From NCBI GenBank assembly GCA_934293575.1, contig CAKQYU010000007.1, positions 55,219 through 119,218 on the forward strand: DNA of 64,000 bases, read 5' to 3'. The notes under the pieces are model-generated. The model had not been told where the DNA came from. It ran no database searches and saw only the letters and a program-made list of their open reading frames with translations. The position numbers and the translations under genes are program-made. Within the stretch, counting starts at the first letter, position 1, and every line of letters begins with the position of its first letter. The DNA comes from an uncultured Lachnospiraceae bacterium. GTDB taxonomy: Bacteria > Bacillota > Clostridia > Lachnospirales > Lachnospiraceae. Shown piece by piece: positions 52,146-61,454 of this stretch.

Positions 52146-52174
52146 AGATTAGCAGAATGTATTAGAAAAGTCAA
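52146..52174 (-). promoter_or_regulatory. Promoter of the rpmG-rplA operon
   Basis: On the minus strand TTGACT (52169-52174) and TAATCT (52146-52151) have a 17-bp spacer, about 110 bp upstream of rpmG. The leader has a T9 run (52113-52121 as A on plus) of unknown role. No tRNA gene is seen in this gap. Confidence 0.7.
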
Positions 52175-52207
52175 GAGAAATACACTGTTTTTTATGAAAT
52201 CCGTCTC

Positions 52208-52236
52208 TTGTAAATGTTTTTCCATTATATTATACT
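52208..52236 (+). promoter_or_regulatory. Promoter of murC
   Basis: TTGTAA (52208-52213) and TATACT (52231-52236) are 17 bp apart, 55 bp before the murC ATG. It lies divergent to the rpmG promoter in the same 254-bp gap. Confidence 0.65.
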
Positions 52237-52290
52237 TGTAATGTTAAAAATTTATATAATCTCTTTATTATAAGAAAGAAGGACATTTAT

Positions 52291-53670
52291 ATGTATCAAA
52301 TTGATTTTAAAAAACCGATTCATGTTCATTTTATTGGTATTGGCGGCATCAGTATGAGCGGACTTGCCGAGATATTATTAAAAGAGAACTTTAAAATTAC
52401 CGGTTCCGACGCAAAGGGTTCCGATATTATAGATAAATTAATTGCAATGGGTGCCATGATTAACATCGGTCAGTGTGCATCAAACATTACGGATGATATT
52501 GACTTAGTTGTCTATACCGCGGCAATCCATAAAGATAATGAAGAATTTGCCGCATGCGTTCAAAAAAATATCCCAATGCTGACAAGAGCTCAGTTACTCG
52601 GTCAGATTATGAACAACTATAAATATTCCGTTGCCGTTTCCGGAACACACGGAAAAACCACCACCACTTCCATGTTAAGTCAGATATTTATGGAAGCTGA
52701 TGTTGACCCTACCATATCCGTTGGCGGCATCTTGGATTCCATCGGCGGTAATGTCCGTGTCGGTTCCTCTGATTATTTTGTAACGGAAGCTTGTGAATAC
52801 ACAAACAGTTATCATGCATTCTTTCCTTATATCAGTATCATTTTAAATGTAGATGCGGATCATTTGGATTTCTTTAGCGGCATTGATGAAATTATCGAAA
52901 GCTTTCACACCTTTGCAACCAATCTTCCGGACAACGGAACCTTAGTCGTCAACGGCGATATGGAATGCCTTCCAAAGGTCACCAGAGATTTAACCTGTAA
53001 CATCGTAACCTTTGGTATGGAAGACACCAACCAATATTATCCGGCTGACATTGAAGCGGATGATATGGGGCATATGAATTATACATTAATGGTAAACGGT
53101 ATAGCAAAAGAACGGATTCACTTAAATATCGGCGGCTTACACAATGTTGCAAATTCATTGTCCGCTATCGCAGTTGCCGACCTTTTGGGAATCGACCATA
53201 AATACGTATTGGCAGGTCTTTCCTGCTTTGGCGGTGCACACAGACGTTTCGAGAAAAAGGGAACACTTGGCAATGTAACCGTAATTGATGATTACGCACA
53301 TCATCCAACCGAAATCAAAGCAACACTTACAACTGCACAGCACACCCCACATAATGAACTATGGGTCGTTTTCCAGCCACATACCTATACGCGTACCAAG
53401 GCATTATTTGAAGAATTTGCTGAGGCATTAAAGGAATTTGACCACGTTATTCTTGTAGACATTTATGCGGCAAGAGAAAAGGATACCGGATTGGTATCAT
53501 CAAAGGATCTGGCACAACGTATCAAAGAATACGGAACAGATGTCCGGTATTTCAGTTCATTTCCTGCGGTTGAAAATTATTTATTAAAAAATTGCAAAAA
53601 AAATGATTTGTTGATAACCATGGGTGCCGGAGACGTGTATTTAATTGGAGAAGAACTCCTCGGAATATAG
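52291..53670 (+). CDS. murC: UDP-N-acetylmuramate--L-alanine ligase
   Basis: A 459-aa Mur ligase that adds the first amino acid of the peptidoglycan stem peptide. It shows HFIGIGGISMSGLAEIL (UDP-binding Rossmann), VAVSGTHGKTTTTSMLSQIF (P-loop), the metal-site EACEY, NVDADHLDF, and VIDDYAHHPTEIKATL (domain 3). Complete, AAGAAGG upstream of ATG 52291. Its stop is immediately followed by DnaA boxes. Confidence 0.98.
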   Translation: MYQIDFKKPIHVHFIGIGGISMSGLAEILLKENFKITGSDAKGSDIIDKLIAMGAMINIGQCASNITDDIDLVVYTAAIHKDNEEFAACVQKNIPMLTRAQLLGQIMNNYKYSVAVSGTHGKTTTTSMLSQIFMEADVDPTISVGGILDSIGGNVRVGSSDYFVTEACEYTNSYHAFFPYISIILNVDADHLDFFSGIDEIIESFHTFATNLPDNGTLVVNGDMECLPKVTRDLTCNIVTFGMEDTNQYYPADIEADDMGHMNYTLMVNGIAKERIHLNIGGLHNVANSLSAIAVADLLGIDHKYVLAGLSCFGGAHRRFEKKGTLGNVTVIDDYAHHPTEIKATLTTAQHTPHNELWVVFQPHTYTRTKALFEEFAEALKEFDHVILVDIYAAREKDTGLVSSKDLAQRIKEYGTDVRYFSSFPAVENYLLKNCKKNDLLITMGAGDVYLIGEELLGI

Positions 53671-53786
53671 TTATACACATTATCCACAATTTATATCTCC
53701 TACATAGGAAAATATAAGTTGTGGATATTTTTATTTGAGAAATAAAGGGTTTCTTGTTGTTTTCCACATTTTCCACATTTTCCACA
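53671..53786. promoter_or_regulatory. Cluster of six DnaA-box-like sites
   Basis: TTATACACA (53671-53679) and TTATCCACA (53680-53688) are contiguous. A reverse site ATATCCACA (minus, 53720-53728) follows, then three contiguous copies of TTTTCCACA (53760-53768, 53769-53777, 53778-53786). Five of six fit the consensus TTWTNCACA exactly. The cluster lies between murC and the dnaD-like/dnaI-like genes. A weak promoter (TTTTCA 53823-53828, TATACT 53846-53851) sits downstream of it, so DnaA could regulate these replication genes or be titrated here. Confidence 0.8.
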
Positions 53787-53907
53787 TTTTTAACGGAAGC
53801 CAGCAGACAAACAAACGTTCCATTTTCATTTTACAATTGCTGTGCTATACTGTGGAAGCATTGAACGGATATGCAATTTTAAATGATGGAAAAAGGAGGA
53901 AAAAACA

Positions 53908-55032
53908 GTGGAAACCATTACAATCTCAACAAGAAACCATGAAACCTATTCTGCTGTATCCAACTTTTTTATCGATTATTATATGACCGAAGCCAACGGA
54001 GAGTTTGTAAAGGTTTATCTGTATCTGGTTCGGTTGTTAAACAGCGGACGTGCATTGACCATTTCCGACATTGCCGACCATTTTAACTTAACGCAGAAAG
54101 ACATCTGCCGGGCAATTAAATACTGGATTAAGGAAGAGGTTCTTCAATTAGAATATAACTCTGATAATGTTTTAACCGGTATCACTCTGCTTCCACTATC
54201 AGCCAGACCTACCAGCAAAGAGGATGAATCCCTTCTTTCCATGTTGGGAATTGATGATACGAAAAAAACAGAAAAACCGGCAAAACAGACAGAAAGTGCA
54301 GTAAGCCTGGAAGCAACCGAGGATATCATGGCAGTAACCGCTCCGGCTAAAGTAAAATACAAGGCTGCATTTATAGAAGATAAAAAAACAAATGACGAAG
54401 ATTTCAGTAATCTTCAATTTCAGATTGAAACTTATTTTGCAAGACCGCTTACACAAAGCGACTTAAATTCAATTCTATATATATATGAAGAATTAAAATT
54501 TTCTCCGGATCTTTTAGAGTATCTGGTTGAGTATTGTGTAACACTTGGCAAAAAAAGCTGCCGTTATATTGAAGCGGTTGCGATTGACTGGTATAAATCC
54601 GGTATCCATACGGTAGATGATGCCAAAGTCGCATCCAAAAACTATAATTCCATTTATGTTTCTGTCCTAAAGGAATTAGGTATTCCAAGAAGAATGCCAA
54701 CCCCAATTGAAACCTCGTATATTGATACCTGGTACAACACATATTCCTTCAACAAGAACATTATTATGGAAGCCTGCAAACGGGCTATTATTACCAATCC
54801 ACAATCCGCTAATTTCAACTACGTAAATGGAATTTTAGAAAATTGGCACAAACAAAATGTACATAAATTATCAGATATCGAAGCTCTGGATAAAAAATGG
54901 GCAGAATCGAAAAAGAAGAAAACTGCCCCGGCTTCTGCAAACAAGACACCAAATACACAGCGTTCCATATCTGACCAGACACTGGATGAATTTGAATCAT
55001 TAATCCGCAATCAGGCAAACAAGAATAAGTAA
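53908..55032 (+). CDS. dnaD: DnaD-like replication initiation protein
   Basis: A 374-aa primosome protein. An N-terminal winged helix (EFVKVYLYLVRLLNSGRALT; DIADHFNLTQKDICRAIKYW) is followed by a poorly conserved linker (about 100-160) and two DnaD/DnaB2-type C-terminal domains (LEYLVEYCVTLGKKSCRYIE; IMEACKRAIITNPQSANFNY, ending YVNGILENWHKQ). The tail is Lys-rich. The start is GTG 53908 with AGGAGG eight bases upstream. It helps load the helicase with the AAA+ protein encoded 15 bp downstream. Confidence 0.93.
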   Translation: METITISTRNHETYSAVSNFFIDYYMTEANGEFVKVYLYLVRLLNSGRALTISDIADHFNLTQKDICRAIKYWIKEEVLQLEYNSDNVLTGITLLPLSARPTSKEDESLLSMLGIDDTKKTEKPAKQTESAVSLEATEDIMAVTAPAKVKYKAAFIEDKKTNDEDFSNLQFQIETYFARPLTQSDLNSILYIYEELKFSPDLLEYLVEYCVTLGKKSCRYIEAVAIDWYKSGIHTVDDAKVASKNYNSIYVSVLKELGIPRRMPTPIETSYIDTWYNTYSFNKNIIMEACKRAIITNPQSANFNYVNGILENWHKQNVHKLSDIEALDKKWAESKKKKTAPASANKTPNTQRSISDQTLDEFESLIRNQANKNK

Positions 55033-55047
55033 AACACAGGAGCAATT

Positions 55048-56040
55048 ATGGCACTTAGCGAACAACAATACGACCGTATCATGGAATCGTATTACGAAAA
55101 TCAATTTAACAACCGTGCATTAGAACAGGAACGGAAGGAAGAAATCTACCAGAAAATTCCGCGTATTGAAGAGATTGACAATCAGATTGCAACCTCCTCT
55201 ATTCAGGCTGCCCGTGCAAAGCTCCTAAATCAGGATATTTCAATTGAGAAAATCAAAGAGGATAATAGAAAGCTGATTGCAGAGAAAAATACATTATTGG
55301 AAAAAAACGGTTATCCAGCCGATTATCTTCAACCGATATATACCTGTCCGAAATGCAAGGACACCGGTAAAATCAACCAGGAGTACTGCTCTTGTTTCAA
55401 ACAGGCGGCTCTTACCTATCTATACAAACAATCAACAATAGAGGACAAATTAAAATCAGAAAATTTTGATGTTTTTTGTTTAGACTATTATACAAAAGAA
55501 ACATCCACACAGCATCCTACATCTGCTTATGATAATGCTGCATATATCTTAAAACAGGCAAAAGCATTTGTAGATGGTTTTGATCAAAACGGAGGCAACC
55601 TCCTCTTCTATGGAGGCACAGGACTTGGCAAGACATTTCTATCAAATTGCATTGCAAAAGCACTCCTTGACACAAACCATACGGTGCTTTATCAAAGTTC
55701 CGTTCATCTGTTTGAAGATATTTGTGCCGATGTTTTGATGAAAAAGGGAAACAATCCGAACAGTCAGGAATTATATCACTATTTATTTGATTGTGATTTA
55801 CTGATTATTGACGATCTCGGGACAGAAACAAAAACAAGCTTTATTACTTCAGAAGTTTATGATATATTAAATACGCGAATGCGTGAAAACAAATCAACAC
55901 TTATTTCAACCAATCTCAGTATTAAAGAGATATCCGAACGCTATACGGATCGGGTTATCAGCCGTATTCTATCCGGATACGCTGTATATAATTTCTTTGG
56001 TGATGATATTCGTCTTAAAATCAAAAAAGAGGAATATTAA
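55048..56040 (+). CDS. dnaI: AAA+ helicase loader, DnaC/DnaI-like
   Basis: A 330-aa loader of the replicative helicase. The N-terminal helicase-binding part has a zinc-binding CPKCKDTGKINQEYCSCF. The AAA+ core has Walker A YGGTGLGKTFLSNCIA, Walker B LLIIDDLGTE, sensor STNLSIKEIS and the arginine finger region YTDRVISRIL. Gene order dnaD-dnaI matches Clostridia. Start ATG 55048 with AGGAG upstream. Confidence 0.94.
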   Translation: MALSEQQYDRIMESYYENQFNNRALEQERKEEIYQKIPRIEEIDNQIATSSIQAARAKLLNQDISIEKIKEDNRKLIAEKNTLLEKNGYPADYLQPIYTCPKCKDTGKINQEYCSCFKQAALTYLYKQSTIEDKLKSENFDVFCLDYYTKETSTQHPTSAYDNAAYILKQAKAFVDGFDQNGGNLLFYGGTGLGKTFLSNCIAKALLDTNHTVLYQSSVHLFEDICADVLMKKGNNPNSQELYHYLFDCDLLIIDDLGTETKTSFITSEVYDILNTRMRENKSTLISTNLSIKEISERYTDRVISRILSGYAVYNFFGDDIRLKIKKEEY

Positions 56041-56086
56041 ATTATAAATGCTTTTTAAAATGATAAATAACGGAGGAGAAATTATC

Positions 56087-57280
56087 ATGCCAAACGACAT
56101 TAATTTACTAACAACCATTCCAGTAGGACCATTAGGCATTGTTGCCATGAATAGTTGCACCGCTTTGGGCGAACGTGTAGACAGCTACCTTTCTAAATGG
56201 CGTGCATCAAGAAATAACATGGAAAAATCAAGCATTGCATTTAATGGATATGAAAAAGATTCTTACCTTGTAAAATCATCATGCCCACGTTTCGGTTCCG
56301 GTGAGGCAAAAGGAGAACTTCTTGAATCTATCCGTGGTAAAGATTTATATATCTTAGTCGATGTAACAAACTACAGCATTGAGTATTCTTTATATGGAAG
56401 AATGGTTCCAATGTCACCAGATGACCATTACGCAGATATCAAACGTATTATTGCTGCCTGCGGTGGAAAAGCCAGAAAAATAACAGTCATTATGCCTTTC
56501 TTATATGAAAGCCGCCAGCACAAACGTAGCGGCAGGGAGTCCTTAGATTGTGCAGAAGCATTACAGGAATTAGTACATCTTGGTGTCGATAACATTATCA
56601 CATTTGATGCGCATGACCCTCGTGTTCAGAACGCAATTCCAAGACATGGATTTGAAAATATCCGTCCAACTTATCAATTTTTAAAAGCATTGCTTCGTAC
56701 AACAAATGATTTAGAGTTAGATAAAGAACATCTTATGGTTATCAGCCCGGATGAAGGTGCAATGAACCGTGCAATCTATTTTGCAAACATTTTAGGTGTT
56801 GACGTTGGTATGTTCTACAAACGTCGTGATTACAGTCGGGTAGTAAACGGAAGAAATCCAATCGTTGCCCATGAGTTCCTAGGTGATTCCGTAGAGGGCA
56901 AGGATGTTATCATTATCGATGATATGATTGCATCCGGCGAAAGCATGATTGATGTTGCAAAACAGTTAAAGAAGCGGAAAGCACGCAGAGTATTCTGTGT
57001 CTGCACATTTGGTTTATTTACAAACGGATTAAGCGTATTTGATCAGGCAAAGGCAGACGGTATTATTGAGAAGGTTATTACAACAAACTTAACCTATCAG
57101 ACACCTGAACTGTTAACCAGAGAATGGTATACATCCGCAGATATGAGTAAATATATTGCATTATTGATTGACCATTTAAATCATGATGCATCCATTTCCT
57201 CTATTCTCGATCCTTCTGATCGAATCAATGATCGTCTTATGGAATATCGTGAAAAACACACCATTCGTGAGAATTACTAA
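56087..57280 (+). CDS. prs: Ribose-phosphate pyrophosphokinase
   Basis: A 397-aa PRPP synthase, longer than the ~315-aa Bacillus enzyme, as in many Clostridia. It carries ITVIMPFLYESRQHKRSG, the ribose-5-phosphate/ATP loop stretches FDAHDPRVQNAIP, ISPDEGAMNRAIYFANIL, MFYKRRDYSRVVNGRNP and the PRPP-binding VIIIDDMIASGESMI. It supplies PRPP for nucleotides, His, Trp and NAD. ATG 56087 has GGAGGAG upstream; the earlier in-frame ATG at 56048 has none. Ends at a strong terminator. Confidence 0.95.
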   Translation: MPNDINLLTTIPVGPLGIVAMNSCTALGERVDSYLSKWRASRNNMEKSSIAFNGYEKDSYLVKSSCPRFGSGEAKGELLESIRGKDLYILVDVTNYSIEYSLYGRMVPMSPDDHYADIKRIIAACGGKARKITVIMPFLYESRQHKRSGRESLDCAEALQELVHLGVDNIITFDAHDPRVQNAIPRHGFENIRPTYQFLKALLRTTNDLELDKEHLMVISPDEGAMNRAIYFANILGVDVGMFYKRRDYSRVVNGRNPIVAHEFLGDSVEGKDVIIIDDMIASGESMIDVAKQLKKRKARRVFCVCTFGLFTNGLSVFDQAKADGIIEKVITTNLTYQTPELLTREWYTSADMSKYIALLIDHLNHDASISSILDPSDRINDRLMEYREKHTIRENY

Positions 57281-57285
57281 TTTTT

Positions 57286-57334
57286 AAAAAAAGAGGTTGT
57301 CGAACTAAGATTACTTAGTTGACACCTCTTTTTT
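57286..57334. terminator. Bidirectional terminator between prs and the PBP gene
   Basis: AAAAAAGAGGT...AACTAAG pairs with CTTAGTT...ACCTCTTTTTT around ATTA. Both strands carry T-runs. Confidence 0.88.
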
Positions 57335-57345
57335 CATGTCTTTCT

Positions 57346-59673
57346 TTATGGAGTTGTCGGTGCTTGCGTCGGCGGCTCCGTTGATGGTGCCTGTGTTGTT
57401 GGCGCCTGTGTTGTTGGCACCTCCGTCGATGGTGTCTGTGTTGTCGGTGCCTCCGTCGATGGTGTAACCGTAATTACCTCTGTTGTAATTTCAGACGGAA
57501 TCTGTTCTCCCGATGTATCCTCACTGCTTATTTCCGAACTAGACCGGGTATCCTTCCAGTCCTTTGTTGAACGTACCCATTCATAATCCGGGAATCCTAT
57601 ATCCGTTAATCCTTCATGAATCTGTGTCATATAATTATGCCAGATACGTCCCGGATATGTGGAACCCCACAAACCTCTTGTTGACTGTGGTGTATCATAT
57701 CCAACCCATACACTTGTTGTATAGTACGGTGTATATGCACAGAACCAACCATCATTATTATTATCTGTTGTTCCCGTTTTTCCCGCACAGGACATCCCCG
57801 GAATTCCCAAACCGCTTGCAGTACCGCCGGTAAATACGCCCTGTAACATAGATGTCATCATTCGGGATGCATTTAATTCGTATACCTGTTTTGATTCAAT
57901 CTTATCATCTACAATTACATTTCCCTGCGCATCTGTAATGGATACAATGCAGGATGGTTTTCTAAACTCACCATCATTTTCAATCGTACTGTAACCGGAA
58001 GCCATTTCAACAGTTGTTGCTCCATAGGTCAAACCACCCAGACAGGCAGCCATATTATGACGATCTTCGATTGTCAGATAGTTAAAGTCCATATTTAACA
58101 AATAATCAGCTCCAACTTCCGGTGTCAACTGCTCAAACAACCGGAATGCCACAACGTTCTTTGATGCTGCAACCGCGGCTGCCAAAGAAGTCATTCCCGA
58201 ATAAGAACGTCCGGAGTTTTCCGGCATATTGCTATCCTCGAAATCGGTATCATCTACCACTGTTGACGGTGTATATCCTCTCTCTAACTGCGGCGTATAT
58301 ACAATCAACGGTTTTATTGTACTACCCGGCTGACGGGCACTCTGATAAGCTCGATTTAAGCTATAACCCTTAATTTCATTCTGTGTTCTTCCACCTACAA
58401 TTGCAACCACTCGTCCGTTTGAATTATCAATACAAGTAGCCGCACCCTGCAGGTTATAAATACCGGTATCGGTATTCTTTTCTTCGTCTACCGATAACAC
58501 CTCATCTACCGTATCCTGTAACATTTTTTGTTTGTCCGGGTCAAATGAAGTATAAATCTGATATCCTCCGGTATATAACGTTGCATAATAAGTATCATAT
58601 GCTTCCCGATACTGCTTGTTATATGCCTGCTGTTCTTCAATCGTATCAAATTTGTATTGGAACTCAAAGCCCGCAGCTTTCATTAATGCTTCCGTTGCAC
58701 AGAAATTTGTGTAAGTTTCAATATAATCATGGCTAATCTGCTCCGGCTCTGCCAATTTAATGTCTTCGTCCAATGCCATCTGCAATTCTACATCATTCAG
58801 ATAGCCCTGCTTATACATATCCTTTAAAATCTTATTCCGACGATCTATCGTATGATCGTAATTTCTCCTCGGGTCATAATAGGTCGGACTATTCGGAATA
58901 CTACATAAAAATGCAACCTCCGATACCGACAGCTCATCCAAATCTTTATTAAAATAACCCTTTGCTGCCGCACCAATTCCATAGTACCCATTTGAGAAGA
59001 AAATCGTATTCAGATAATACTCTAAAATTTCCTGTTTGGTATATTTTTTCTCCAATTCCCACGCAATAAATATTTCCTTGATCTTACGCTCATAACTGAC
59101 TTCATTCGTCAAGAACACACCTCTTGCCAACTGCTGTGTAATGGTGCTGGCTCCCTGTGTAATATTACCGTCATTCTTAAATAAAATATAGGCTGCTCTG
59201 GCAATACCCTCATAATCAACACCATGGTGTTCATAGAATCTTCTATCCTCAACAGAAACCATTGCCTCCACAAAGTATGCCGGTATTTCATCATAGGTTT
59301 TATAATAAACCTCTTTTTCACCGGTTACTTCCCTTAATTTTTTTCCGTTCGTATCATATACAATGGAAGTTTCATCCTGTCGGAATGTTTTTTCGGAAGA
59401 ATTTTCTACAAGCTCTATTGCCTCTTCACGATAGGCAAGCAGTTTTTTCCCAAACTTCTCGTAAATAAAATATCCACCTATTACACCAATTAACAAAAAA
59501 ACCACTAGCAAATAACTGATGATAATCCGACGAACTTTACGGCGTTTCTTCCGGCGTTCTTTTTTTTCTTTTTTATTTTTTTCTTTCTCCCCATCTTTAT
59601 TTTGAATGGAATTCTTGTTTGATTTTGTAGCGGTTGTTTCTGCCTTTACCGAATCCTTTTTCATTTCAGCCAT
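57346..59673 (-). CDS. Class A penicillin-binding protein (PBP1A-like)
   Basis: A 775-aa bifunctional peptidoglycan synthase. A Lys/Arg-rich cytoplasmic tail (1-48), one membrane helix (49-71), then a GT51 glycosyltransferase (VEDRRFYEHHGVDYEGIARA with the catalytic Glu; GASTITQQLARG). The transpeptidase has SARQPGSTIKPL (SxxK serine), the SKN motif in ASKNVVAFRL and CAGKTGTTDNNNDG (KTG). The last ~60 residues are a repeated Thr/Pro/Ser tail (units such as PSTEAPTTQ), probably a wall-spanning tail; the repeats make the DNA there near-identical and slippage-prone. Confidence 0.96.
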   Translation of the reverse strand: MAEMKKDSVKAETTATKSNKNSIQNKDGEKEKNKKEKKERRKKRRKVRRIIISYLLVVFLLIGVIGGYFIYEKFGKKLLAYREEAIELVENSSEKTFRQDETSIVYDTNGKKLREVTGEKEVYYKTYDEIPAYFVEAMVSVEDRRFYEHHGVDYEGIARAAYILFKNDGNITQGASTITQQLARGVFLTNEVSYERKIKEIFIAWELEKKYTKQEILEYYLNTIFFSNGYYGIGAAAKGYFNKDLDELSVSEVAFLCSIPNSPTYYDPRRNYDHTIDRRNKILKDMYKQGYLNDVELQMALDEDIKLAEPEQISHDYIETYTNFCATEALMKAAGFEFQYKFDTIEEQQAYNKQYREAYDTYYATLYTGGYQIYTSFDPDKQKMLQDTVDEVLSVDEEKNTDTGIYNLQGAATCIDNSNGRVVAIVGGRTQNEIKGYSLNRAYQSARQPGSTIKPLIVYTPQLERGYTPSTVVDDTDFEDSNMPENSGRSYSGMTSLAAAVAASKNVVAFRLFEQLTPEVGADYLLNMDFNYLTIEDRHNMAACLGGLTYGATTVEMASGYSTIENDGEFRKPSCIVSITDAQGNVIVDDKIESKQVYELNASRMMTSMLQGVFTGGTASGLGIPGMSCAGKTGTTDNNNDGWFCAYTPYYTTSVWVGYDTPQSTRGLWGSTYPGRIWHNYMTQIHEGLTDIGFPDYEWVRSTKDWKDTRSSSEISSEDTSGEQIPSEITTEVITVTPSTEAPTTQTPSTEVPTTQAPTTQAPSTEPPTQAPTTP

Positions 59674-59749
59674 ATTTGTTCCTCATTTCAAAATCATAAT
59701 TCATCTACCCTACCAGATATGACCATCCGGCATTCCTGCACATAACACA

Positions 59750-61453
59750 TTAAATTGATATATAATTGCTTGTAATACCAAGCTTCGCAAACATATCCTG
59801 AATTCCCGGATTTCCTGTAAATATTACAATCTGTCGATTTGTGTACTCTCCAAAGCAACGCAAGGTATCATTCATTCTCTGATAATCATAAGTAACAAAC
59901 GTATCATCCATCACAATCGGCATATCATCCTTCACCAATAAATCTGCAATTGTCAGACGTAATGCAAGATAAATCTGCTCAATTGTACCGGTACTCAAAT
60001 AATCCATACTGATATAAGTATTTCCATTTTTGACCATAATGTGCAACTGATCATCAATTTTAACTTCTGTATATTTTCCTCTTGTTATCTTCTTAATAAG
60101 CAGAGAAACTTTATCATTTAAAATACTTCCAAAGGATGCATAAATTTCTTCCGACAAATCCTGAATTGTACGAATCGCCAAATCGAGTGCTGCCAGTTCC
60201 ACTTCATTTTTCTGGATTTTATCCTTTAATTCGGTTAACTCCTGTAACATTGCTTCCTGCTGAGTCCGTTCTTCCATCAGACTTTGTTCCTTTTCACGCA
60301 GTTCATTCAGCTTTGCATTCACTGCCTCTTTATCTCCCGAAAGCAATCCGCTCTTTGCTTCTTCAAATCCCTGTTCAATCTCTAATTCCTCTAACAACTT
60401 ATGAAGCTTTGAACGTCTTGCAAAAATCTGAATCAAGGATATCAAAACCCAGAAAGCACCTGCACCTATTATAATCATCTTAACTTCCGGCACATTAACA
60501 GGCACTGCATATGCAACTCCAACAAATATAGCAACCAATACAAGACCGATAAATAAGATAACAAATGTATTATCTAATATACTTTTTGCACCCATCTTAC
60601 TTAACATTAAGATATCTTTCTCTTTCTTTGTCAGAACCGGTTTTTCTTCCTCTTCACCTTCTGCAAAATCATTTTCTTCCTCTGACTGTGCATCAATTCT
60701 CTCTTCTGCTTCCTGCTCATCCTCCTGCGCTTCTTCCTCATCAGAAGACTTCAAAATAGGAGTGAACTGAATCGTTGCCGGTTTTTCTCCTGATTCAATT
60801 TGCTTGTATTCTTCTTTTAATGCGGCTATTTCTGCATCATAATCCCGATCCAGAACCAACTGCTCTGATAATTCTTCCGCTCTTTTTTCATATTCCTCAT
60901 TGGAAAACTCAGCTTTTTTGTTTTTTAACTGCAATATTGCATCTACCACATCCAGATCTCCGCTTTTTGTTGACGCCATATTTACAATATAGTCATTAAG
61001 TTTCTCAACAATGGAATGATCCGTTGCAACACCTAAATGACTGATACATAAAGTATTCAAATAGGTAGTACGATCCGTGTCAAACAAAGTACCAACAAGC
61101 TGTCCCGGATTCTTCAATGCAACTTCAACTCCGGTATCAAGGTCCTTCACATCCAATGATTTCTCATTCTTATTAAAATTCCGTTCAACCAGATATGTTT
61201 TTTCATTCTGTGAAAGTTCCATCGAGCCACAATAGGCATCTTTTCCAATTGGTTTTTTCTTCTCATAATGGTCATTTGGTTGTCCGAATGCATCCTTGTC
61301 TTCCAGACCATACAGCATATCAATAATAAAATCTTTTGTTGTTGATTTTCCTGCCTCGTTTGCTCCATATAACACATTAATCCCCGGAGCTAACGTAATA
61401 TCTTTATCATGAAATTGTCCATAATCCTGTAAATGTAGTTTATTAACCTTCAT
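59750..61453 (-). CDS. yhaN: YhaN-like AAA ATPase with membrane helices in the coiled coil
   Basis: A 567-aa SMC/Rad50-like protein. Walker A is YGANEAGKSTT (~30-39). The signature is YLSTGTIEQIYLALRL (~485-500) and Walker B/D-loop MPIVMDDTFVTYD (~511-519), so the ATPase head looks intact. Between the halves lie coiled coil, an acidic Glu/Asp stretch (~237-270) and two membrane helices (~295-317, ~326-345), as in Bacillus YhaN. ATG 61453 has AGGAG upstream; the 36-codon extension is rejected. It lies 1 bp after its phosphoesterase-like partner, mirroring SbcD-SbcC. Confidence 0.9.
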   Translation of the reverse strand: MKVNKLHLQDYGQFHDKDITLAPGINVLYGANEAGKSTTKDFIIDMLYGLEDKDAFGQPNDHYEKKKPIGKDAYCGSMELSQNEKTYLVERNFNKNEKSLDVKDLDTGVEVALKNPGQLVGTLFDTDRTTYLNTLCISHLGVATDHSIVEKLNDYIVNMASTKSGDLDVVDAILQLKNKKAEFSNEEYEKRAEELSEQLVLDRDYDAEIAALKEEYKQIESGEKPATIQFTPILKSSDEEEAQEDEQEAEERIDAQSEEENDFAEGEEEEKPVLTKKEKDILMLSKMGAKSILDNTFVILFIGLVLVAIFVGVAYAVPVNVPEVKMIIIGAGAFWVLISLIQIFARRSKLHKLLEELEIEQGFEEAKSGLLSGDKEAVNAKLNELREKEQSLMEERTQQEAMLQELTELKDKIQKNEVELAALDLAIRTIQDLSEEIYASFGSILNDKVSLLIKKITRGKYTEVKIDDQLHIMVKNGNTYISMDYLSTGTIEQIYLALRLTIADLLVKDDMPIVMDDTFVTYDYQRMNDTLRCFGEYTNRQIVIFTGNPGIQDMFAKLGITSNYISI

Positions 61454-61454
61454 A

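Noticed and set aside
52037..52290. tRNA-Trp gene, often found near secE/nusG
   Set aside because: No cloverleaf, TTC arm or CCA end could be found on either strand; the gap holds two divergent promoters.
53735..53986. 84-codon ORF across the DnaA-box region (repeated HIFHIF)
   Set aside because: Its repeat is just the translation of the TTTTCCACA tandem boxes, and it overlaps the start of the dnaD-like gene in another frame.
57346..57480. Nucleotide repeats at the end of the PBP gene as a separate repeat element
   Set aside because: They are the coding sequence of the Thr/Pro-rich tail in frame, so they are described with the gene.
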